Source: a virus
Length of the DNA: 64,000 bases
Virus record (IMG/VR): IMGVR_UViG_3300049043_000070
Coordinates: 62,001-126,000 of that record
Direction: 5' to 3' (one strand)
The notes under the pieces are model-generated. The model was given only the letters and a program-made list of their open reading frames with translations. It did not search any database and was not told the DNA's origin. How positions within the stretch are numbered: position 1 is the stretch's first letter; each line of letters begins with the position of its first letter. The position numbers were made by a program, and so were the translations under genes. Positions 44,786 through 54,329 of this stretch are shown here, in pieces.

Positions 44786-44793
44786 CTAAATAC
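44786..44793 (+). promoter_or_regulatory. Late promoter octamer CTAAATAC
   Basis: CTAAATAC lies 34 bases before the gp18 ATG, in a 111-base intergenic stretch. A good AAGAGGTAA ribosome-binding site follows, 5 bases before the ATG. Confidence 0.65.
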
Positions 44794-44827
44794 TTTTAGA
44801 TAAATTTGATATCTAAGAGGTAAAAAA

Positions 44828-47012
44828 ATGGCAAGTCAAGTCTCGCCTGGTGTTGTTATTAAAGAGCGTGATTTATCCAATGCTGTTGTCACAGGAGCAC
44901 TCGCAATTCGTGCTGCTTTTGCTTCAACATTCCGCACTGGACCAGTAGGCAAAATTATTAACGTAAATTCAGAAAGAGAATTAATTGATACTTTCGGAAC
45001 ACGAGCTGAGGCAAATGCTTCTGATTGGTTGGTCGCAGCAGAGTTTCTACGTTATGGTGGACAGTTAGCTGTTCTTCGCGCAGAAACCACTGTAAAGAAC
45101 GCAACCAAGAGTGGCACTGGTGTTCTTGTTTCTGACAAGGACGCATTTGATGCTGGTGTTACAACAGAAAAATTCCTTGCTCGCTATGCGGGAACTGAAG
45201 GGAACTATTACCGTGTAGTTATTGTTGATCGTGGTGCTGATTACAAAGTAGCAAAAGTAGGTCACGGTCTTTCTGTTGGTGGTACTTTTACAGACAACTC
45301 TGGCGTTACTCACGAAGTTTATGACGTTGTTGATAACGACAACTTCACTGTTGTAAAAGGAAGCGCAGTACCAACATCAATTCCAACAGGAAAAATTCTA
45401 ACAACCAATTCAGTTAATGGAACTGCTGCTACTGGTTCTGCTTCATACACTAACGTTACTTATACAACTAATAGTTCTGCTGGAACTGGAGCAACCTTTA
45501 ACGTTTCTCGTTCTGCTGGGGCATATACAGTTACAATTTCTGGCGGTGGATCAGGATATATTGCTGGAAATACCTTTACAATTCTTGGAACTGCTTTGGG
45601 TGGAACTTCTCCAACAAACGACTTAACATTCAATGCTGCTACTGTTGTCACGGTAGCATCAACAGTTTCAGCATACACCAATTCTGATTGGAACGCAGAA
45701 CTAATTGGATCAACTGGTTTATCATTCAAGGCAATCAGGTCCTCGCCCTGGTACTTCACCATGGGCATCTGAGCGTTATCTTTCATATGACGAAGTTCAT
45801 GTTGCTGTAATTGATGAGAGAGATAATTCAGTTGTTGAGCGTTTCACATATCTTTCAAAGATCTCTGATGCTAAGTCACCAGAAGGAAATTCAACATACT
45901 GGAAGTCAGCAATCAATGAATTTTCAAATTACATCTATGCTGGCCAAGAATTGACTTCTTCTGAGATCACAACTGCTGGTGAAAATCCAGGTGGAACTGC
46001 TGCTTCATATGCCGCAACTTCTGGTGCTCCAAAAGAACTATCAAGAATTCTTCAGTCTGCTGGCGGAACTTTATCTGGTGGTCTTGATGATTTCGCATAT
46101 TCTTCTGGAGAAATTCAAGCAGCATATGACGAGTTCTTGGATACTGAAGCAACAAGCATTGATTTCATTCTCATGGGCGGATCTATGAGTAATGAAACAG
46201 ATACAATCGCTAAAGCACAGGCAGTTGCTTCTATCGCAAATAGTAGAAAAGATTGTGTTGCCTTCATCTCACCATATGTCGGTAATCAGGTAGCTACCTC
46301 TGGTGGTGCTGCGATTACTCCAGCAACTCAGTTAGCAAATACCATCGCATTCTTTGACAACATTGCTTCAAGCTCGTATGTCGTTCTAGATAGTGGTATC
46401 AAGTATACATACGATCGTTTCAACGATAAGTACCGTTATATCGGATGTAATGGTGATACCGCTGGTGTTTGTGTTTCAACTTCAGCAATTTTAGATGACT
46501 GGTATTCACCTGCTGGTCTAAATCGTGGTGGAATTCAGAATGTTGTAAAACTTGCTTTCAACCCCAACAAGGCACAGAGAGATGATCTTTACAGCAACAG
46601 AATTAATCCGGTAGTTTCTCTTCCTGGTTCTGGTCCTGTTCTCTTTGGTGATAAGACTGCTCTCGCTTCTCCTTCAGCATTTGACAGAATTAACGTTCGT
46701 CGTCTATTCCTGAATGTTGAGAAGAGAGTTAAGGGACTTGCCGAAGGAGTACTCTTTGAGCAAAACGATAGCACAACCCGTAGTAACTTTACTGCTTCAA
46801 TTTCTTCTTACTTGTCAGAAATTCAAGCACGTAGAGGTGTAACTGACTTCCTCGTTGTTTGCGACGAAACAAACAATACTCCAGAAGTCATTGATAGAAA
46901 TGAGTTTGTTGCTGAACTCTACCTCAGGCCAACCCGCTCAATCAATTATGTTACCGTGACAGTAACTGCTACCAGAACGGGCGTTTCCTTCTCGGAAGTA
47001 ATTGGTAGATAA
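44828..47012 (+). CDS. gp18: Tail sheath protein gp18 with an inserted beta module, one frameshift
   Basis: It starts MASQVSPGVVIKERDLSNAV, the canonical sheath N-terminus, and ends TGVSFSEVIGR. The break near 45742 is healed by one base change in frame, joining FKAIR to GPRPGTSPWASERYLSYDEV. About 728 residues. Conserved sheath parts include TFGTRAEANASDWLVAAEFL (N-terminal) and FNPNKAQRDDLYSNRINPVV followed by VRRLFLNVEKRVKGLAEGVL (C-terminal, used in sheath polymerisation). Residues about 195-275 (45415-45650) form an inserted module with GGGSGYIAGN and LGGTSPTNDLTF that closely matches a module in the fibre gene at 17.7-17.9 kb. The sheath contracts to drive the tube into the cell. Confidence 0.9.
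45415..45650 (+). repeat. GSGY beta module inside the tail sheath gene
   Basis: The encoded segment follows the order SSAGTGATFNVSRSAG, VTISGGGSGYIAG, NTFTILGTALGGTSPTND. The same order, with many identical residues, is encoded at about 17725-17930 of the fibre gene. Confidence 0.7.
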
Positions 47013-47050
47013 TTAGTAATAGAAAATAAACATCACAGAGGTAACCACTA

Positions 47051-47638
47051 ATGGCATTATCAAACGTAAGTCAGTTTCTACAAACTATCGGTCAGGGCGT
47101 AAAGCCCAATATGTTCCTGATCGACGTTCAGTTCCCTGCTACACTTTCAAAGCAAACCGAAGATCAAAATCTTACAAATCTACTTTGTAAGTCAGCAGCA
47201 CTTCCAGGTTCAAACTTGGGTGTTATTGAAGTTCCTTTCCGTGGAAGAACAGTTAAGATCGCAGGTGATCGCACCTTTGATACTTGGACTACTACATTCT
47301 TCAACGATAAGGATTTCAAACTACGCGCATTCTTTGAGCAGTGGGCAAACAGCATCAATACACACGAAGCAAATACAGCACCACTTTTTGTTCCTAACAA
47401 TTCTACTGGTTATATGGCAGATCTTTCTGTCCAGCAATTGGAGAAAGATGCTAGTGAGGAAGGAGCTATTCTTAGATCATATACTCTGAAGTATTGCTTC
47501 CCAACCAACGTTTCTCAAATTGACATTGCTTATGATAGCAATGATCAGATTGAAGAGTTCACCGTTGAATGGCAGTATTCATACTTTACTGCTCAGGCAG
47601 GAACCAGACAAGGAGTTTCTTCAATTCCAATCGTCTGA
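47051..47638 (+). CDS. gp19: Tail tube protein gp19
   Basis: An intact 195-codon frame, MALSNVSQFLQTIGQGVKPN onward, with the FRGRTVKIAGDRTFDTWTTT core of gp19-type tube proteins. T4 gp19 is 163 residues, and the marine version is slightly longer. It polymerises into hexameric rings inside the sheath and forms the DNA channel. AGAGGTAACC precedes the ATG as ribosome-binding site. It lies 38 bases after gp18, likely on the same transcript. Confidence 0.9.
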   Translation: MALSNVSQFLQTIGQGVKPNMFLIDVQFPATLSKQTEDQNLTNLLCKSAALPGSNLGVIEVPFRGRTVKIAGDRTFDTWTTTFFNDKDFKLRAFFEQWANSINTHEANTAPLFVPNNSTGYMADLSVQQLEKDASEEGAILRSYTLKYCFPTNVSQIDIAYDSNDQIEEFTVEWQYSYFTAQAGTRQGVSSIPIV

Positions 47639-47644
47639 TAAACA

Positions 47645-47652
47645 GATAAATA
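47645..47652 (+). promoter_or_regulatory. Late promoter octamer GATAAATA
   Basis: GATAAATA lies six bases after the gp19 stop and 29 bases before the gp20 ATG. Confidence 0.6.
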
Positions 47653-47681
47653 GTTTGACTAACAGAGTTGAATAAGTAATT

Positions 47682-49385
47682 ATGAGTCAACTATTTTGGC
47701 TTCCAAATCAATAGAAAGGAGGGACAGAAGGGTCAATCCCCTGTCCCTCCTTCTGCTGATGAACCAATCGCCGTTGCTGCTGGTGGTTATTTCGGAACAT
47801 ATGTAGATACGGATCATGCTGCTCGCAATGAGTATGAACTAATTCGTAGGTATCGTGATATGGCACTTCATCCTGAAGTTGATAGTGCCGTTGATGAAGT
47901 TGTCAATGAATTTGTAGTCAGTGATGCTCACGATAGTCCAGTTGAAATCAATTTAGATAATTTAGATATTGGTGCTGGTGTAAAAAATAAGATTAGAAAT
48001 GAATTTGATCATGTCAAAAAACTTTTAAATTTTGATAACAGAGCACATGAAATTGTGCGTAATTGGTACATTGATGGTCGTTTATTTTATCATAAAGTTA
48101 TAGATTTAGACAATCCAAGAAAAGGAATTTTAGAACTTCGTTATATTGATCCATTAAAGATCAAAAAAGTTCGCCAAAAATTAGATAACAAAGCAAAGGA
48201 TAGTCTCACTCGTGCTGCTATAAAAGGAACAGCATTAGAGTATGAATACGGAACATTTGTTGATTACTTCCTGTTTAATCCTAAGGGGTTTTATCAAGGT
48301 GGTACTCTTGGTCCAGTTGGAGATATGTCATTATCTCAAGGAGTTAAGATCACAACAGATGCTATCACTTTTGTTCCTTCAGGATTACAGGATCTCAACA
48401 AAAGAATGGTGTTGAGCTTCCTTCACAAAGCAATCAAGTCACTCAATCAACTCCGCATGATTGAAGACAGTCTTGTTATCTACAGATTATCTCGTGCTCC
48501 AGAACGTAGAATTTTTTACATTGATGTGGGCAATCTACCAAAGGTAAAGGCAGAGCAATATCTTCGTGATGTAATGTCTCGTTACAGAAACAAGCTTGTC
48601 TATGATGCTAACACTGGAGAGATGCGTGATGATAAAAAGCATATGTCAATGCTTGAAGACTTCTGGCTTCCTCGTCGTGAAGGTGGTAGAGGAACTGAAA
48701 TCACTACACTCCCAGGCGGTCAAAACCTTGGTGAACTCAAGGACGTTGAGTATTTCAAAAAGAAACTTTACAACTCACTCAACCTACCACCTTCCCGTCT
48801 TACTGATGACAACAAAGGGTTTAATCTTGGTAAGACCACAGAGGTTCTCAGGGATGAACTCAAGTTTGCTAAGTTCATCGGTCGTCTCCGCAAGCGTTTC
48901 AGCGAACTATTCCAAGATATTCTCAAGACCCAACTAATTCTTAAAGGTGTTATTTCACCCGGAGATTGGGATGATATGAAGGAGCATATTCAGTATGACT
49001 TCTTATTTGATAATCATTTCAACGAACTGAAAGAAATTGAAATGATGACCCAGAGAATGAATGCTGTCACTCAAATGGATCCGTTTGTGGGTAAGTACTA
49101 TTCAATTGAATTTATCAGAAGAAATATTTTACAACAAACAGAAAAAGACTATAAGGAGATTGACAAGCAAATTAAATCAGAAATTAATTCTGGTTTGGTC
49201 ATGGATCCAAAAGATACAAATATGTTTGACACAATGGATCGTCAGAACACATCTTTACAACCAGAGTTACAAAACATTCAAGCGGATGATAGTGCAGAAG
49301 AGAACAAGCATCTGCTGATGCCAATATGGAAAGAGAGATTGAAAAGATGAAGATGCAACCAAAAACATCTGAAAATAATAAATAA
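47682..49385 (+). CDS. gp20: Portal vertex protein gp20, frameshifted at both ends
   Basis: The ATG at 47682, after removal of one T near 47695, reads MSQLFGFQINRKEGQKGQSP and continues VAAGGYFGTYVDTDHAARNE. The central frame from 47860 is unbroken (HPEVDSAVDEVVNEFVVSD, then LPGGQNLGELKDVEYFKKKL, and LNLPPSRL). A shift near 49312 replaces the C-terminus, which should read ADANMEREIEKMKMQPKTSE to TAA at 49383-49385. About 567 residues, normal for cyanophage portals. A dodecamer of gp20 forms the DNA entry channel, and this gene is the usual marker for cyanomyovirus diversity. A strong hairpin lies in its first codons. Confidence 0.9.
47716..47752 (+). other. Perfect 12-bp inverted repeat in the 5' coding part of gp20
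   Basis: AAGGAGGGACAG (47716-47727) and CTGTCCCTCCTT (47741-47752) are exact reverse complements around a 13-base loop that can itself pair GGG with CCC. No T-tract follows, so it is not a classical terminator. It lies about 34 bases into the portal gene. Confidence 0.8.
49377..49384 (+). promoter_or_regulatory. Late promoter-like octamer AATAAATA
   Basis: AATAAATA overlaps the end of gp20 and lies 20 bases before the ATG of the small prohead-region gene. Confidence 0.45.
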
Positions 49386-49404
49386 AGTATATTGTCTTAA
49401 TATT

Positions 49405-49626
49405 ATGTCTGAAAACAATCAAGAGACTGGTGTGGTTGATATTGTAAATAAAATCAGCGACAACGATAGAGCATCAGCAATTGATGCTATTCACGATTTG
49501 CTTTTTTCCAGAGCATCTAATGCTATGGCGCAATATAAGCAAATTGTAGCAGATACATTTTTTGATGAACCTACCGAAGAACCTACCGAAGAAACTACAG
49601 ATGAAACTGATAACGGAACAGATTGA
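49405..49626 (+). CDS. Small prohead-region protein at the gp67/gp68 position
   Basis: An intact 73-codon frame, MSENNQETGVVDIVNKISDN onward, with a Thr/Glu-repeat acidic end (EPTEEPTEETTDETDN). It lies between portal and prohead protease, where T4 has the small core proteins gp67 and gp68, so a prohead-core role is inferred from position and acidity. It overlaps the gp21 start by 26 bases. Confidence 0.65.
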   Translation: MSENNQETGVVDIVNKISDNDRASAIDAIHDLLFSRASNAMAQYKQIVADTFFDEPTEEPTEETTDETDNGTD

Positions 49627-50245
49627 GGACGTACAAGTTCTTACAGAAGAAAAAGATGGAAAAAAACTCCTATACATTGAGGGTGTTTTTCTTCAGTCTG
49701 AACTAAAGAACCGTAATGGTCGTATGTATCCGTTTGACATTCTTAACAGAGAAGTTAGCAGATATACTGAAGAATATGTAAAGACGAAAGAGACTCTTGG
49801 AGAACTTGGACATCCAGACGGACCGACTGTAAATTTGGATAGAGTATCTCACAGAATTACAGAACTACGCACAGAAGGGCACAACTTCTATGGTAAGGCA
49901 CAAATTCTTGATACTCCAATGGGAAGGATCGCAAAATCACTTTTAGAAGAAGGAGTTCAACTTGGAGTTTCTTCAAGAGGTATGGGAAGTATTGATAAGA
50001 GAGAAGATGTTGCGATTGTCCGCGATGATTTTATGTTAACTACTGCTGCTGATATTGTAGCAGATCCCTCAGCACCTGATGCTTTTGTCAATGGCATCAT
50101 GGAAGGAAAAGAATGGATTTGGGAAAACGGTATTTTAAAGGAAGCAAAACTTGATAAATATCGTAAATATATTGATGAGGCTTCAGACCGCAAATTGGAA
50201 GAGAAGGTCCTCAAAGTATTTGAAGATTTTCTCTCAAATATTTGA
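49601..50245 (+). CDS. gp21: Prohead core protease gp21
   Basis: The start at 49601 (MKLITEQIEDVQVLTEEKDG) is chosen because upstream codons in this frame translate the repetitive 3' end of the previous gene. It is 214 residues, like T4 gp21 (212). The expected serine-protease residues are visible: His in GELGHPDGP (about residue 70) and Ser in GVSSRG (about 123), with the intervening LLEEGVQLG helix. gp21 cleaves scaffold and capsid proteins during prohead maturation and then itself. Overlaps the upstream gene; the scaffold gene follows after a late octamer. Confidence 0.9.
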   Translation: MKLITEQIEDVQVLTEEKDGKKLLYIEGVFLQSELKNRNGRMYPFDILNREVSRYTEEYVKTKETLGELGHPDGPTVNLDRVSHRITELRTEGHNFYGKAQILDTPMGRIAKSLLEEGVQLGVSSRGMGSIDKREDVAIVRDDFMLTTAADIVADPSAPDAFVNGIMEGKEWIWENGILKEAKLDKYRKYIDEASDRKLEEKVLKVFEDFLSNI

Positions 50246-50248
50246 ATT

Positions 50249-50256
50249 CATAAATA
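50249..50256 (+). promoter_or_regulatory. Late promoter octamer CATAAATA
   Basis: CATAAATA lies three bases after the gp21 stop and 40 bases before the gp22 ATG. Confidence 0.6.
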
Positions 50257-50296
50257 ATTTTAGATTAATCATAAGGAAATTAAGGGGTAAACTCAA

Positions 50297-51455
50297 ATGT
50301 CAGATATGCTAAACGAAAAGTTTGAGGAGTTTGTTGCTAAGCAAAATATTATTTCGGAAGCTGGCGATCCAATGCCAACAGTTTCCGCATCTGTGATCCC
50401 TGGTGCTGGCAGCGATCCTTCTCAGGTTTCTGACGCGCAGACTGCTAAAGCTGGCGGAAAGGATCCTATGCCAACTGTTCAACCATCAGTAGCTCCTGGT
50501 CAAAAGGCAGCAACTGATCTTGGCGGTTCATCTTCTGGTCCACTTCATAACAACAATGAAGATGGAGAAGAAAATCCTGGAGCAAAAGCAGCAGCAGGAA
50601 TTTCTCAAATTTCTGGTGACCCCCAACTAGCATCTAAGAAAGATGCTGGCGATCAAGGAACCCAACCAAAGGTTGGTGTTGAGGTTGCTTATGGAACCAA
50701 GATGGGCGGAGCAGTTACTTACCCAATCAAACCATCATTTGAAGACCTTGATGTTTCCGATGATATTAACGCCCTCCTTGAGGGAACAGAACTCTCAGAA
50801 GAGTTTGCCGAAAAAGCAAAGACAATCTTTGAAGCTGCTGTAAAGGCAAAAATTTCTGAAGAGTATGACAGACTTGTAGAATACTTTGCCAACGAACTTG
50901 ACAATCAGGTAGAAACTTTTAAAGCAGAACTATCTGAAGAAGTTAATGGCACTGTAATCTACGCCATCGGTCAGTGGATGGAAGAAAACCAAGTTGCCAT
51001 TGACCGTGGTATCAGAAATGAGATTACTGAAGACTTCATCGCAGGTCTTAAGAATCTTTTTGAAGAGCACTATATCTCTATTCCTGATGAAAAAATTGAA
51101 GTAGTAGAAGGTATGGTTGATCAAATTCGTGAGATGGAAGAGCGCCTAGACGAACAGGTTAAGGCGAACGTGAAGTTACAAAATCGCCTAAATGAGGCTG
51201 CCAAAATCAATATTCTGTCCATTGTGTCAGAAGGTCTCGCAGACACTCAGAAGGACAAACTCGCCGCACTTGCTGAGGGCATTGAATTTGTTTCTGAAGA
51301 AGATTTCTCCAAGAAAGTGAAAACTATCAAAGAGTCAGTACTTCAAAGAAACAATCACAATTCCTAGTGATGCTGCTGACGAAACCCCAGTAGAAGGTCA
51401 AGAGGTATCTCCAGTAATGGCAGCATATCTCCAAGCACTTAATCGCTGGTCATAA
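50297..51455 (+). CDS. gp22: Prohead scaffolding core protein gp22, one frameshift
   Basis: It starts MSDMLNEKFEEFVAKQNIIS. A Pro/Gly/Ala-rich low-complexity N-terminal third, with two GDPMPTV/KDPMPTV repeats, is followed by a long acidic helical scaffold domain (SEEFAEKAKTIFEAAVKAKI, VEVVEGMVDQIREMEERL-type coiled coil). The break near 51345 hides the real end, ETITIPSDAADETPVEGQ then VMAAYLQALNRWS, with TAA at 51453-51455. About 385 residues. gp22 forms the internal core around which gp23 assembles and is degraded by gp21. The order gp21-gp22-gp23 supports the call. Confidence 0.85.
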
Positions 51456-51488
51456 TAATAAATCCAAATTTCTTTCCGGAGCAAACAA

Positions 51489-52945
51489 ATGTTTAACGCA
51501 AAAGCTCTAACAGAAAAGTGGTCACCTGTTCTAGGTCACGAAGGCGCTGGTGCCATCAAAGACAACTATAGAAAGGCTGTTACCGCTGTTCTTTTAGAAA
51601 ACACAGAAAATTCACTACGCGAAGAGCGTGGTATGATGACCGAAACCATCAATAGTGCTGGCGCCATTGGAACCAACGCACTTTCAGGTTCTGGTCTTGA
51701 CACCAAAACTGGTGGTCTAGCAGGTTTCGATCCTGTTATGATCTCCCTAATCCGCAGAGCAATGCCTAACCTCGTTGCTTATGATATCTGCGGTGTTCAA
51801 CCAATGACTGGTCCTACCGGACTAATCTTCGCAATGAAGTCACACTATCAAGCTGAGAATGACGCTAACCTCCGTGCTGGTCGTGAAGCTCTCTACAATG
51901 AGCCAGATAGCAACTTCTCTGCTTCTTCAAAAGGTCAAAGCTGATTACGACAACGATCCACTCGGAACTGATGACGTATATCCTCTTGGCGATGGTGGTA
52001 CTACCGACGCAAACCGAGGTCTTCTAAACGACGCATCTGGTGGTGGTACAACTGCTGCTAACTATGAGCGTGGCACTGCTGCTACGGCTCGTAACGTTGC
52101 CGAAACTCTTGGTTCTGGAAACACTCTCTTCAACGAGATGACTTTCAGCATTGAGAAGACTGCCGTTACTGCTAAGACCAGAGCACTCAAAGCAGAGTAC
52201 ACTCTTGAGCTAGCACAAGACCTCAAGGCAATCCACGGTCTTGACGCTGAGCAAGAGCTTGCCAATCTTCTTTCCAGCGAGATCCTTGCTGAAATCAATC
52301 GTGAGGTTGTACGTACAGTTTATACTGTTGCTAAGCAAGGTGCTCAGAACAACGTTGCTAACGCAGGTGTATTTGACCTTGACGTTGACAGCAATGGTCG
52401 CTGGTCAGTTGAGAAGTTCAAGGGTCTTATGTTCCAGGTTGAGCGCGATGCTAACGCTATTGCTCAGCAAACTCGTAGAGGAAAGGGTAACTTCATCATC
52501 ACTTCTGCTGACGTTGCTTCTGCTCTCGCAATGAGCGGAACTCTTGACTACACCTCTGGTCTAACTGGAGCTGGTGGTCCTTCAATCGGTGAAGTAGATG
52601 ACACTGGTAACCTACTTGTAGGAACCATGAACGGCAGAATTAAGGTCTATGTTGATCCTTATTCGGCAAAACGTTTCCAACACCCACTGACTGATGTTGT
52701 TGGCATACAAGGGTTCTTCGCCATATGACGCAGGACTATTCTACTGCCCATATGTTCCCCTTCAGATGCTCCGCAGCATTGACCCTAACACCTTCCAGCC
52801 AAAGATTGGCTTCAAGACCCGTTATGGTATGGTTGCTAACCCATTTGTCGTTCAGTCAAATGGTACTCCAGATGCTGAGACACTCACACATAACCGTAAC
52901 CAATACTACAGAAGAGTACGTGTTGCTAACCTGAATGTGAGTTAA
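51489..52945 (+). CDS. gp23: Major capsid protein gp23, two frameshifts
   Basis: It starts MFNAKALTEKWSPVLGHEGA, contains the FDPVMISLIRRAMPNLVAYD and GVQPMTGPTGLIFAMKSHY blocks that define cyanophage gp23, and ends RVRVANLNVS. Breaks lie near 51940 and between 52670 and 52715. The joined sequence is about 485 residues. The NRGLLNDASGG and SIEKTAVTAKTRALKAEYTL blocks also match. This is the shell hexamer protein of the HK97 fold, cleaved near its N-terminus by gp21. A strong terminator follows directly, consistent with a very abundant transcript. An imperfect octamer AATAAATC at 51457 may be its late promoter. Confidence 0.92.
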
Positions 52946-52962
52946 TTCACACATTAACACAG

Positions 52963-52988
52963 GGGACCCCGAAGGGGGTCCCTTTTTT
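52963..52988 (+). terminator. Strong rho-independent terminator after gp23
   Basis: A perfect GC-rich 8-bp stem GGGACCCC (52963-52970) with GGGGTCCC (52975-52982) closes a GAAG tetraloop and is followed by TTTTTT (52983-52988), 17 bases after the capsid gene stop. Confidence 0.9.
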
Positions 52989-52989
52989 A

Positions 52990-52997
52990 TTAAATAG
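52990..52997 (+). promoter_or_regulatory. Late promoter-like octamer TTAAATAG
   Basis: TTAAATAG lies immediately after the T-tract of the gp23 terminator and 20 bases before the next ATG. It restarts late transcription after the stop. Confidence 0.5.
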
Positions 52998-53017
52998 TAT
53001 CAGATGTAAATAATCCA

Positions 53018-53187
53018 ATGCCAAGGGGTCGTTTATCTGAAGGTTGATATTCAAAACAAAATTTATAAATTAAAAATGTCTCTGACATAATAATGAAATT
53101 TGCTCCAATTGTTCGGAAGAAAAAAGAGCAGGAGCACAATGGATTTTAAATGAACTCTTAGATTTTATTAACGAATATCACTCCTAA
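53018..53187 (+). CDS. Small conserved protein after gp23, frameshifted
   Basis: The start reads MPRGRLSE, then after a shift near 53043 VDIQNKIYKLKM, and after a second near 53085 HNNEICSNCSEEKRAGAQWI with the end ELLDFINEYHS at 53185-53187. About 56 residues. A short helical protein of this type (PRGRLS-x-x-I-x-x-x-IYKLK ... LDxxNEY) is found at this place in related phages, from memory. The CSNC pair may be partly an effect of the indels. Function unknown. Confidence 0.55.
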
Positions 53188-53188
53188 A

Positions 53189-53326
53189 ATGGAATTAGAT
53201 CAATTATACAAACAAATTATAAGAATTAAAAACGATATGCTCATGGAGGAACCTTGCCCATTATACGAACCAGAATGGGAAGATGCCTGTGAGATGCCTT
53301 TGCTTGAACGGATAAATATGGTATAA
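53189..53326 (+). CDS. Tiny hypothetical protein
   Basis: A 45-codon frame, MELDQLYKQIIRIKNDMLME to LLERINMV, starts one base after the preceding stop and ends 14 bases before gp3. It is acidic, with an EPCPLYEPEWEDACEMP segment. The late octamer for gp3 is embedded in its last codons. Coding status is likely but not proven. Confidence 0.5.
   Translation: MELDQLYKQIIRIKNDMLMEEPCPLYEPEWEDACEMPLLERINMV
53311..53318 (+). promoter_or_regulatory. Late promoter octamer GATAAATA
   Basis: GATAAATA lies 22 bases before the gp3 ATG. It is the last clear late octamer at a gene start; none is seen at the starts of the recombination genes downstream. Confidence 0.55.
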
Positions 53327-53340
53327 CTTGGGAAGTTGAC

Positions 53341-53859
53341 ATGTCTGCTAAATGGTATAAGGAACAACCAAGGAATAGAAATTTTCTAAATCCAATTGGT
53401 TATCTCCTGAAGTTGGAAAAATTTGAAGGAACTGATTTCTTTTGTCAAAGAGCAAATCTTCCTGATATCAATATGCCAACTATTGAATATGCGACAAGAT
53501 TTCGTAATTTACCTATCATCCCTGGAGGTGGTGTCACCTTTGGGGATTTTACAATACAATTTATTGTTGATGAAGATCTGAAAAACTACTATTCAATTCA
53601 TAAGTGGATGCGTCAAAACGGCAGAGCAGACGATGATGCTGACACTCCACCACAAGAAGAATACAGCAATGCTCAACTACACATTGTAACTTCTGCTTAC
53701 AATCCAGCATTTATCGTATCATTTGAAAATATTTTTCCAATTTCATTGTCTAGTCTAGAGTTCAATGCTACAATGACAGATGTGGAATATCTTACAGCTG
53801 AAGTTACATTTAAACATCAGAGATTTTTCATCTTGAACAAAAACATGAAACCCCTATGA
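53341..53859 (+). CDS. gp3: Tail completion protein gp3
   Basis: An intact 172-codon frame, MSAKWYKEQPRNRNFLNPIG onward; T4 gp3 has 176. The FFCQRANLPDINMPTIEY and LPIIPGGGVTFGDFTIQF blocks match cyanophage gp3. The protein terminates tail tube growth and stabilises the tail top. It overlaps uvsY by 4 bases (ATGA), so a structural gene is translationally joined to a recombination gene, as in related phages. Confidence 0.85.
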   Translation: MSAKWYKEQPRNRNFLNPIGYLLKLEKFEGTDFFCQRANLPDINMPTIEYATRFRNLPIIPGGGVTFGDFTIQFIVDEDLKNYYSIHKWMRQNGRADDDADTPPQEEYSNAQLHIVTSAYNPAFIVSFENIFPISLSSLEFNATMTDVEYLTAEVTFKHQRFFILNKNMKPL

Positions 53860-54329
53860 ATTTTGAAAGTCTTCGTAATAAATTTGACAAATTAAGAGAA
53901 GAATGGGCAGAAGATAGCGCAGTAGATTTTCAGTTTAAGAATAAACAGTATACCACAGATCTTGGACAACTTGCGTTGGACATCCCTTTTCAACACAATA
54001 AATACTTAAACCACTACACTGACATCTCTCAGATAAAGACTTCTTTAGAGTTTGAAATCCGAAAATTAGTAAAAGAGAAACGTGAGTATTACTCAGGCGA
54101 AGCAGACGCAAAAACTTACGCCTCTAAACCATTTGGATCCAGCATCAAGACTTCAGAAAAAATGAAAACTTATCTTGAGGCAGACGAAGATATCGTCAAT
54201 CTTGAGGCAAAGATCAAATATCTTGACCAGATGTTGTACTGGTTGGATCAGGTTATGAAGCAAATTTCAAATAGAGGTTTTCAAATCAAGAGTGCCATTG
54301 AGTGGGAAAAATTTATCAATGGACAATAA
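53856..54329 (+). CDS. uvsY: Recombination mediator UvsY
   Basis: An intact 157-codon frame beginning MNFESLRNKFDKLREEWAED. The LDIPFQHNKYLNHYTDISQI and EFEIRKLVKEKREYYSGEAD blocks are typical of UvsY. The length is near T4 UvsY (137). The protein loads UvsX recombinase on gp32-coated single-stranded DNA during recombination-dependent replication. No uvsX gene lies in this window. The start overlaps gp3 and the stop overlaps the uvsW start (TAATG). Confidence 0.88.
   Translation: MNFESLRNKFDKLREEWAEDSAVDFQFKNKQYTTDLGQLALDIPFQHNKYLNHYTDISQIKTSLEFEIRKLVKEKREYYSGEADAKTYASKPFGSSIKTSEKMKTYLEADEDIVNLEAKIKYLDQMLYWLDQVMKQISNRGFQIKSAIEWEKFINGQ

Noticed and set aside
51457-51464. AATAAATC before gp23 as a firm late promoter
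   Set aside because: Differs from the octamer at the last base. It may be functional, but is mentioned only within the gp23 entry.
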